The notes: generated by a model from the letters alone, not told the origin. A stretch of 5,961 nucleotides of DNA from Promethearchaeota archaeon (GCA_014729055.1 WJKO01000027.1:1-5961), one strand, 5' to 3'. Shown: positions 1 to 5,309, counted from the stretch's first letter. Made by a program: numbers and translations.

Positions 1-199
1 ACAGTGGCATTTCAGTAGCTTTTAGGGCGAACCCGGCGTTAGGCAGCGGGAAACAATCGAAACGAGGGTGTAATGGAAAAACGATTTGGGCGCGTATGGG
101 TGAAAATGGGCGGAGGGTAAGGCGCCGATAAATAGACGCCCGTTACTGCGCGGGGCTATCTATAAAGTGCCCGACCAAAAATGGTGTGAAAGAGGGCAA
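1..199. other. Gene-free GC-rich flank downstream of the NLR-like gene
   Basis: No credible gene is seen on either strand. The longest open stretch is plus frame 3 from about base 3 to 131, which would encode a very basic, low-complexity C-terminal fragment that I do not recognise. Composition is about 52% GC by hand count, well above the neighbouring LRR-coding DNA (about 37% in the line 421-480), so this flank may be of different origin. It contains GGCGAAC (26-32), five bases, then GTTAGGC (38-44), which resembles one half of an integron attC site; the other half would lie outside the window. Short GC-rich complementary stretches (for example 121-124 with 137-140) are too weak to call a terminator. 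Confidence 0.5.
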
Positions 200-3100
200 T
201 TATTTATAAATAGTGCAGCCGTTTTTCTCCAATTCTTTCAGCCACTTTTTAATCGTACCCGGGAGAGACGATAACTTATTCTTTCTCAAATTTAGTTCTT
301 TGAGTGATTTTAAGGAACCTATACTCTCCGGGAGAGAGGACAATTTATTTCCTTGCAACCATAGTGTTTCTAGTGATTTTAGGGAACCTATACTGTCCGG
401 GAGAGAGGATAAATTATTATTATACAATTTTAGTTCTTTGAGTGATTTTAGGGAACCTATACTGTCCGGGAGAGAGGATAAATTATTATTCCACAAATTT
501 AGGTATGTGAGTGATTTTAAGGAACCTATACTCTCCGGGAGAGAGGATAATCCTTTGCGATAAATTCCGAGCTGCGTTACATGCCTGTCCGAGGCAGTAA
601 ATCCGAAGGTATCCCATTTTACTCCTGATACCTTCGGGATCTCTTCTCCCACCAGCGATTCCAATTCCGTCATGGCGGCTTGTTCGGGGCGAGCGAGCAT
701 CGTCCCATGGTAGGACACGGGTTCTTTCAATTTTTCATTACATTTGTTGATCATATCCGCCGCATATCGGGCTCCGTCTTGCCAGCCATATTTTTCGCAT
801 AATTGCCTTGATTGTTCAAAATATTCGATTGATTTCTCGTAATTGCTATTATTGAATGATTGTTCTCCATTTTTCACCCATTCTTCATTTTGATTCTTCT
901 TCTTCCCAATCATAGTATTACAGGACTGAATATGTGCTTGGATATTTTCTATATGTTGATTCCACCCTTCTTGATTGCATACGGCTAAAAGTTCTTCCCA
1001 CATGGGTTTTGCGCCAATATAGTTATTATCTTCCTCTCGCCTATTTGCCTCGTCGAGTTTCGATGTGAATTGTTCCCTAACCTTCTGTTTTCGCCGTTCT
1101 TCTTCTTTTTTTGCCTGTATTTCCGCTTTATTTTTGCATAGAGCCGCTTGTTTCACGGCACCATTCTTGCGGTCGTTCCATTCAAACTCGGAACAGAGAG
1201 GTTGGATCTGCTGCCATACTTTTTCCGCTTCTGACCATTGTTGTTCTTTCATGAAATTTTCTGCCTTATTCTGCAAGCTTTGGTAGGTTTCCTCGCCATT
1301 TTTGAGTGTTTCGGTTTTTTTAATCAATTCCTTAGCCTTGAGTATTTTATCCGGTTCGTATAGTTCATTCTCGGCAACATTGACGGCTTTTTTATATTCG
1401 GATAGGGCCTCTTCGTAATGTGTTTGCTTGCATTCATTATCCCCCAAGCTGATATACATGTTGTATTTCTTTAGAGTAGGGGATGCCGAGGACGAAACCG
1501 AAGACGTTTCTGGTAGTTCTTTTTCTTTTGGTTGCGTTGTGGGCGTTTTTGGTGTTGCTTGTTTTAAGAAAGTAATATTTGCCGCTTGTGCAATTCTGCG
1601 GATATAATCCTCATAAAGAGGGTTGATCCTTACTTGAGCGCGCAGCCCGAACGTTTCAACTAACAATCCCGAAGAAAGAAATAGGCGGAACGTATCTTGT
1701 GAAATTCCCCTCTGTATCATCTCTTTCTTATTTATCACGAGCCCATCGTCAGAACAGCACGTTAGTAGGTCGCCCAGAACCGACATACGGGAACTTTTAA
1801 TGCCCATGCGCCCGAGGATCGAATGCGTCTGGTTGGGATCCGATGGATCATAAAACAGCGGCAGAAATTCGTCGATGTTGTCGGGATCGGGGAGCGGCGT
1901 ATCCAAATTGCCCTTGAACTCGGTCAGTAATCTTAAAATGAACGGATATCTTGCAAGCCGTTTCAGCGTATCGGAACGATTGATCTCGTCAGCCATATTA
2001 TAGCGTTCGAGCGCATCTTGCAGTTCCATATCGTCAAATTGCTTCATTAAATATGACACTCTGGAAGACCCGCTTGGTCCGCGATAAAATACCTCTTTAT
2101 GTCCTTGAATGATCGGGTCAATCAAATCGTTTGTGACCCAATCATATTCCCGGGATGCGAGAATGAACCCGATATTTTGTTTTCCGACCTTCCCTCTCGC
2201 TTCAAGTATCCATTGCAACAGCGAGAACTGGGCGCCTTTAGAGATCATTTCATCGAACCCATCTAATATAATGAATATCGGTTTTTGCACGGTAGCATGT
2301 AGCTGAATTAGTCGTTCTATTCCCTTTGTGGGGCTATCCGCACCCAATATGCTTGCAATGCGACTCTGTCCGCCCATTCTCAGCTCAAAAAAGAGCGCGG
2401 GATATCCGGCGTTTTGTATCGTGTCAGCCGTATGTGCGACCACCCAAGTTTTTCCCATCCCCATACCCGCAAGTAGCACGAATACGTTGGAATCAACGCC
2501 GCCTACCGATGCAACATTTCCTATGAAACTGGACAGCACACTTTCCACCTCAATTCGCTTCGCATAAAGATCGGGCGTGTATGGTATGTCATAACGGGAT
2601 GCCATCAGTTCGGACGCGATTTGTTCATTACATAACGCCGTGACGGTATCGCTGTCAAGCGGTGTTTCGCCTGCATACCTGCTTTCTTCCAAGACTTTAA
2701 ACATTTTTTGGATCGATTCGCTGAGTGCGCTCAATTTTAGTTTAATATTGTCTTCTGAGGTGCTGATCTGTTTGCTGATTGCGAAAAATTCCGTGTCCAT
2801 TTTTTGCTCAAATTCCGACAGCAACTGCCTGTGTTCCTCGCCTATGATTTCTTTAAGTTCATCCAGACTTTCTCTGGGGTTGTCCCGCATATATGATAAG
2901 GCCTCTTGCAGCCCGTCCATGAGCGGACGTAATGAAGATTCGACGGCCAGATTGACTTTATGTTCAACGATAGCCATGCCGTCAGCGAGCATTTGTTCAA
3001 TTTTCTTTCCGCCTATATCGCCGCTCGATTTGATAAGTTTTTCAAGCGCCGATTCGGTGGTCGTGCTTCCGAGGTCCTCCAATAGGTCGGCGGAGAATTC

Positions 3101-3280
3101 CGTTAGCCTGTCTGCATCGACCGATATATTTATCTTGCCGAGTTTGGATGCGATAAAGGATCCGACGGAGCCCGCTGCGGGTCCTGCAAATGTGCCGATA
3201 GCGATCCCGGCGGCGGCGGGGAGGAGGACTTTTGCCGTTTTTGAGAGAAATTTTTTTACTTTTTTGAGTTTTTTACCCAT
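200..3280 (-). CDS. NLR-like STAND protein: glycine-zipper N-terminus, NACHT ATPase, TPR-like repeats, C-terminal LRRs
   Basis: This 1026-residue protein has NOD-like-receptor layout and probably acts as a signal-responsive ATPase switch; a defence role is inferred. Seen in order: lysine-rich residues 2-17; a hydrophobic Gly/Ala segment 18-45 with glycines at 25, 29, 33 and 37; a helical, partly heptad-like region 55-200; NACHT ATPase about 242-455 with Walker A GMGMGKTW (272-279), Walker B IIILDGFDE-type strand (335-344, D340, D343, E344), sensor-1 arginine R377 and the YPFILRLL helix (445-452); a winged-helix-like segment about 497-565; a Pro/Ser/Thr-rich linker 575-602; TPR-like repeats 605-850; an LRR leader 862-910 (IPKVSGVKWDTFGF); four 23-residue LRRs 911-1002 plus a partial fifth and a typical WLKELEKNGC cap. 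The gene looks intact. The ATG has GAAGG nine bases upstream. The NACHT half is richer in GC than the repeat half. It is divergent from the RHH-type gene. NACHT is near certain; the effector and ligand are unknown. Confidence 0.93.
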   Translation of the reverse strand: MGKKLKKVKKFLSKTAKVLLPAAAGIAIGTFAGPAAGSVGSFIASKLGKINISVDADRLTEFSADLLEDLGSTTTESALEKLIKSSGDIGGKKIEQMLADGMAIVEHKVNLAVESSLRPLMDGLQEALSYMRDNPRESLDELKEIIGEEHRQLLSEFEQKMDTEFFAISKQISTSEDNIKLKLSALSESIQKMFKVLEESRYAGETPLDSDTVTALCNEQIASELMASRYDIPYTPDLYAKRIEVESVLSSFIGNVASVGGVDSNVFVLLAGMGMGKTWVVAHTADTIQNAGYPALFFELRMGGQSRIASILGADSPTKGIERLIQLHATVQKPIFIILDGFDEMISKGAQFSLLQWILEARGKVGKQNIGFILASREYDWVTNDLIDPIIQGHKEVFYRGPSGSSRVSYLMKQFDDMELQDALERYNMADEINRSDTLKRLARYPFILRLLTEFKGNLDTPLPDPDNIDEFLPLFYDPSDPNQTHSILGRMGIKSSRMSVLGDLLTCCSDDGLVINKKEMIQRGISQDTFRLFLSSGLLVETFGLRAQVRINPLYEDYIRRIAQAANITFLKQATPKTPTTQPKEKELPETSSVSSSASPTLKKYNMYISLGDNECKQTHYEEALSEYKKAVNVAENELYEPDKILKAKELIKKTETLKNGEETYQSLQNKAENFMKEQQWSEAEKVWQQIQPLCSEFEWNDRKNGAVKQAALCKNKAEIQAKKEEERRKQKVREQFTSKLDEANRREEDNNYIGAKPMWEELLAVCNQEGWNQHIENIQAHIQSCNTMIGKKKNQNEEWVKNGEQSFNNSNYEKSIEYFEQSRQLCEKYGWQDGARYAADMINKCNEKLKEPVSYHGTMLARPEQAAMTELESLVGEEIPKVSGVKWDTFGFTASDRHVTQLGIYRKGLSSLPESIGSLKSLTYLNLWNNNLSSLPDSIGSLKSLKELKLYNNNLSSLPDSIGSLKSLETLWLQGNKLSSLPESIGSLKSLKELNLRKNKLSSLPGTIKKWLKELEKNGCTIYK
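251..550 (-). repeat. Tandem 69-bp repeats encoding the LRR array
   Basis: Four full 69-bp units occupy 482-550, 413-481, 344-412 and 275-343, followed by a degenerate partial fifth unit reaching about 251. Each encodes one 23-residue LRR with the frame LSSLP(D/E)SIGSLKSL. A 38-bp core recurs at 303-340, 372-409, 441-478 and 510-547, exactly 69 bp apart. The two outer cores are identical to each other, the two inner cores are identical to each other, and the outer and inner types differ at only two bases. The remaining 31 bp of each unit, which encode the LxxLxLxxN strand and turn, are much more variable. This indicates recent duplication or gene conversion. Confidence 0.95.
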
Positions 3281-3289
3281 TAAATCAAG

Positions 3290-3294
3290 CCTTC
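3290..3294 (-). promoter_or_regulatory. Shine-Dalgarno-like site of the NLR-like gene
   Basis: On the minus strand GAAGG lies nine bases before the ATG at 3280. The spacing is acceptable and supports this start. The encoded N-terminus (lysine-rich then glycine zipper) follows immediately. Confidence 0.45.
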
Positions 3295-3317
3295 GTTGCA
3301 GTTGTAATTATTTCTTT

Positions 3318-3338
3318 TGTTATCAACAATAGATAACA
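3318..3338. repeat. Short dyad in the NLR-gene leader or promoter
   Basis: TGTTATC (3318-3324) and GATAACA (3332-3338) form a perfect 7-bp inverted repeat around a 7-base spacer, 38 to 58 bases before the NLR-like start codon. It could be an operator or, if transcribed, a small leader hairpin. Short AT-rich dyads of this size also arise by chance. Confidence 0.35.
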
Positions 3339-3495
3339 GAATACTATTTATCTTTGAAGAAATATCCTTAAATAGTTTTTATCGCTTTTTTCTTTAATGC
3401 TTCATAAAGTGTTAAATTCTCAGAACGACCCTCATTTTCAATTAAACAGACTTCATGCATATAATTTTAAATGGATAAGAATTAATGATAATATG

Positions 3496-3514
3496 TTTTG
3501 TCGGATTTTGTCGG
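3496..3514. repeat. Direct repeat TTTTGTCGG with 10-bp period
   Basis: TTTTGTCGG occurs at 3496-3504 and again at 3506-3514 with one base between, so the copies are one helical turn apart. This spacing is typical of tandem protein-binding sites. The adjacent GTCG (3510-3513) also pairs with CGAC (3521-3524). It lies between the two divergent promoters. Confidence 0.5.
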
Positions 3515-3542
3515 CTGCCACGACGATGTTACACGTGTGCTC

Positions 3543-3594
3543 CATCATTGGAACATCTATACTCCATTGATTCTCTATGTATGTTCCACTGATG
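3543..3594. repeat. 14-bp inverted repeat with 24-bp spacer
   Basis: CATCATTGGAACAT (3543-3556) is repeated in inverse orientation at 3581-3594, matching at 13 of 14 positions. The spacer is 24 bp (3557-3580). A related direct element, ATGTACCA at 3593-3600, follows ATGTTCCA at 3581-3588. The repeat ends ten bases upstream of the TATA-like box of the RHH-type gene, so an operator is more likely than a transcribed hairpin, although a structured RNA from another promoter is not excluded. Confidence 0.6.
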
Positions 3595-3603
3595 TACCAT
3601 ATC

Positions 3604-3611
3604 TTTATAAA
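3604..3611 (+). promoter_or_regulatory. TATA-box-like element of the RHH/coiled-coil gene
   Basis: TTTATAAA lies about 50 bases before the ATG at 3660. In archaea transcription starts about 25-30 bases beyond the box, which predicts a start near 3630-3638 and a short leader. That leader would contain a run of ten T (3645-3654). Confidence 0.5.
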
Positions 3612-3659
3612 TTAGAAACTCTTTATTTTTAATTAGGAAAAATATTTTTTTTTTAGAGG

Positions 3660-4988
3660 ATGTGGCTGATTTTGACGAAAAAACATCATAGTTCGAAAAA
3701 ATGGTCTAAAGTAAATATTTACACGGAACAAGCTAAAAAAATTGAAAATTTTATGAATGATCAGAAGATTTGCAGTCGATTTGGTATTTTATCAAAATCG
3801 AACTTTGTGCAAAACGCAGTGAGACGTGAAATTCAAAGAATTGAACAATTTATGGATTCCAATACAAATAGAAGTTTGGTCAATAATAAAATTATGTCGG
3901 AAAATTCATCGGATATTACTGCGGAACCATTACTACAGGAGAATCCAATGAAAATCGACGATTTTGGAATGAAGCGAGTCGCAAAACGTGTTCAATTAAA
4001 AAAAACTATTGAAAATGAAGCTAAACATGGAGTAATAGAAACCAAATTGCGGAAAGAAATCGAGCAACTTAATAACAAAGTGCAGAGCAAAAAGAAAAGG
4101 GAAGATAAATTCTTGCAGGAATTGAATGAATTAAAAGTAAAATTAGAAGAAAAAGAAGAAAATGAGAAAAAATTCAAGGAACAACTCGAAAAAGTAAAAA
4201 AGAAAACTGGAAAAGAATCCAAAAACCGGCAAAAATTTAAAAAAGAACTCGAAAAACTGAAGAAAGAATTACAAAGTAAACAAAAACAACAGAAAAAACT
4301 CAATAATAAATTCAAGCAACTTGCCAAAGAAAAGCAAGAATTAGAAAGATTCAAAATTAAAGCCCAAAAAGAGGTATTATACAAAGCCAGAGAAGAATTA
4401 CGGCAAGAGAAATCAAAAATAAACGATTTATCATTGAATATAGAAGAGATAAAAACCAAGATGAACAAAGCAATAGAGGACATGAAATTTGAACAAGCCG
4501 CAGAATATAGAGATAGTCTCAAGAAAGTCAAGGAAAAACTTGATAATACGAGATTCAATATTAAGAAATTAAATGAAGCAGTAAGACAGAAGGAATTAGC
4601 ACTCGAAGGCATTGGTGAAAACACTCTTGAATCACAATTTCGACCCCCTCCACCTAAAGCACCTCCAAGTTTAGGTAAAGAACCAATGACAGATAGGTCT
4701 GAGAGCGATATTGTTGATTCCCTTTTCGGTGACTCGGACGAGAATATCGGAATGGAGGATTCTGAGTCGGATATTATAGAGAAGGCAAATGACTTGCTAA
4801 AGGAAGGATTTGAATATGAAAACAAAAGAGATTACCTGAAAGCATCGATGAACTTTAAAAACGCAGCTGAAATATTGGCTAATTTTATGGATGAGAACAA
4901 TCTGTCAGATGAGGAGCGAAGCACCCTCCAAGAAAGAATCGAAAGTTACAATGAACATGCACGATATTTGAAACAAAAAATAAAATAG
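3660..4988 (+). CDS. RHH-like DNA-binding domain, long coiled coil with UVR motif, and TPR/MIT-like tail
   Basis: This 442-residue protein is not one I can name. Residues 15-65 (WSKVNIYTEQ, then ILSKSNFVQNAVRREIQRIE) fit a ribbon-helix-helix-like fold: a short strand, a helix, the SKSxFVxxAVR turn-helix, hence possible DNA binding. Residues about 112-315 are a highly charged Lys/Glu coiled coil. Within it MNKAIEDMKFEQAAEYRDSL (268-287) matches the UVR motif of UvrB/UvrC/ClpC-type proteins, usually a protein-protein contact. Residues 328-342 are proline-rich (RPPPPKAPP). SESDIVDSL (347-355) and SESDIIEKA (368-376) form an acidic duplication. Residues 370-442 look like a TPR/MIT-type three-helix bundle. 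There is no signal peptide or membrane segment. The start is uncertain: AGAGG abuts the ATG at 3660, and a TTG at 3672 would be better spaced; the RHH region is complete with either. The gene is AT-rich. It is divergent from the NLR-like gene and convergent with the zinc-ribbon gene. Confidence 0.9.
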   Translation: MWLILTKKHHSSKKWSKVNIYTEQAKKIENFMNDQKICSRFGILSKSNFVQNAVRREIQRIEQFMDSNTNRSLVNNKIMSENSSDITAEPLLQENPMKIDDFGMKRVAKRVQLKKTIENEAKHGVIETKLRKEIEQLNNKVQSKKKREDKFLQELNELKVKLEEKEENEKKFKEQLEKVKKKTGKESKNRQKFKKELEKLKKELQSKQKQQKKLNNKFKQLAKEKQELERFKIKAQKEVLYKAREELRQEKSKINDLSLNIEEIKTKMNKAIEDMKFEQAAEYRDSLKKVKEKLDNTRFNIKKLNEAVRQKELALEGIGENTLESQFRPPPPKAPPSLGKEPMTDRSESDIVDSLFGDSDENIGMEDSESDIIEKANDLLKEGFEYENKRDYLKASMNFKNAAEILANFMDENNLSDEERSTLQERIESYNEHARYLKQKIK

Positions 4989-4990
4989 AA
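4971..4990 (-). terminator. Oligo-T-rich archaeal-type terminator for the zinc-ribbon gene
   Basis: Read on the minus strand, this stretch is T-rich with runs of four and six T, and begins about 20 bases after the stop codon of the minus-strand zinc-ribbon gene. Archaeal RNA polymerase can terminate at such tracts without a hairpin. It overlaps the 3' end of the convergent RHH-type gene, whose lysine codons also explain the composition, so the call is tentative. Confidence 0.3.
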
Positions 4991-5009
4991 TTATCGATTA
5001 TAGACCAAG

Positions 5010-5186
5010 CTAAGTCTTGTTTGAAGGATTGATAGGTAAATCAATTATTCCTATCGTTAAGCTGTCAATATTATCCAATTTCTTCTCTAATTCTTCTCGG
5101 CACTTAATACATAAGGCACTATCCCCGTTCGCTGCAAAATCAACCCATAATCCTCCACATCGTTTACATAATTTATATCCACTCAT
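5010..5186 (-). CDS. Small zinc-ribbon protein, 58 residues
   Basis: The reading frame runs from ATG at 5184-5186 to TAG at 5010-5012. It begins MSGYKLCKRCGG and contains two CxxC pairs, C7/C10 and C26/C29, spaced as in a small zinc ribbon. A charged helix (CREELEKKLDNI, 29-40) follows, then a hydrophobic tail (LTIGIIDLPI, 43-52). Function is unknown; small zinc ribbons often mediate nucleic-acid or protein contacts. Support comes from AAGGTGA six bases before the ATG, a TATA-like element further upstream, and the paired cysteines. It converges on the RHH-type gene with a 21-bp gap and is divergent from the chelatase gene. The competing ATG at 5188-5190 opens a frame that stops after five codons. 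Confidence 0.8.
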   Translation of the reverse strand: MSGYKLCKRCGGLWVDFAANGDSALCIKCREELEKKLDNIDSLTIGIIDLPINPSNKT

Positions 5187-5192
5187 TCATAT

Positions 5193-5199
5193 TCACCTT
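5193..5199 (-). promoter_or_regulatory. Strong Shine-Dalgarno site of the zinc-ribbon gene
   Basis: AAGGTGA on the minus strand sits six bases before the ATG at 5186. It is the clearest ribosome-binding site in the window and decides the start of the small gene. Confidence 0.75.
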
Positions 5200-5225
5200 T
5201 TCTATCCATATCCATAGACTTATCA

Positions 5226-5233
5226 TTTATAAA
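5226..5233 (-). promoter_or_regulatory. TATA-box-like element of the zinc-ribbon gene
   Basis: TTTATAAA (self-complementary) lies about 40 bases before the minus-strand ATG at 5186. A start about 25 bases downstream, near 5200, would give a short leader just including the Shine-Dalgarno site. Confidence 0.5.
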
Positions 5234-5300
5234 CAAAAAAAACTCGAAAATAATTAAATTCACTATTTAATCTCCAAATGTCTATAAATAAATCGAGGAA

Positions 5301-5309
5301 TATTTAAAA
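5301..5309 (+). promoter_or_regulatory. TATA-box-like element of the chelatase gene
   Basis: TATTTAAAA, preceded by the purine-rich GAGGAA that could act as a BRE, lies about 32 bases before the ATG at 5341. It predicts a nearly leaderless mRNA, which fits the lack of a convincing Shine-Dalgarno site. TATAAATA at 5283-5290 is an alternative giving a leader of roughly 25-30 bases. Confidence 0.45.

Larger units (their letters stand above)
3281..3659. promoter_or_regulatory. Divergent intergenic region with operator-like repeats
   Basis: This 379-bp AT-rich spacer separates two divergently transcribed genes and should hold both promoters. On the minus strand possible TATA elements for the NLR-like gene are GATAAATAG (about 3344-3352) and TATTTAAG (3367-3374); I cannot choose between them. 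On the plus strand TTTATAAA (3604-3611) serves the RHH-type gene. Between them lie a 7-bp dyad (3318-3338), a direct repeat of TTTTGTCGG (3496-3514), the palindrome ACACGTGT (3531-3538) and a 14-bp inverted repeat (3543-3594). A 57-codon open frame at 3397-3570 lacks a ribosome site and is not called. No tRNA or other RNA gene was recognised. Confidence 0.6.

Noticed and set aside
3..131. Open plus-strand frame entering from the left edge, ending in a run of arginines
   Set aside because: Very basic, low-complexity product with no motif; probably incidental in GC-rich noncoding DNA.
251..550. Possible CRISPR array from regularly spaced 38-bp repeats with 31-bp intervals
   Set aside because: The repeats and intervals together form an exact 69-bp coding unit in frame with a 23-residue LRR, and the intervals are similar to one another rather than unique spacers.
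213..563. Plus-strand open frame of 116 codons with repeated SDF(K/R)EPILSGRED
   Set aside because: It is the antisense image of the 69-bp LRR-coding repeats, whose length (a multiple of three) keeps the opposite frame open. The minus-strand protein explains the sequence.
2640..3332. Plus-strand open frame of 230 codons opposite the receptor N-terminus
   Set aside because: Ser/Leu-rich composition is typical of an antisense shadow, and the minus-strand frame encodes a coherent NACHT protein.
3531..3538. Perfect palindrome ACACGTGT
   Set aside because: Eight bases only and single copy; noted as part of the spacer but not strong enough for its own call.
3397..3570. 57-codon plus-strand open frame in the divergent intergenic region (starts MLHKVLNSQN)
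   Set aside because: No ribosome-binding site, no recognisable motif, it runs through the operator-like repeats, and a frame this long is not surprising by chance.
3992..4825. Minus-strand open frame of 277 codons, Phe/Ser/Leu-rich
   Set aside because: It mirrors the Lys/Glu-rich coiled-coil gene; Phe, Ser and Leu are what Lys/Glu codons read as on the opposite strand.
5017..5217. Plus-strand open frame of 66 codons
   Set aside because: It overlaps the minus-strand zinc-ribbon gene, which has paired CxxC motifs and a strong ribosome-binding site; the plus frame has neither.
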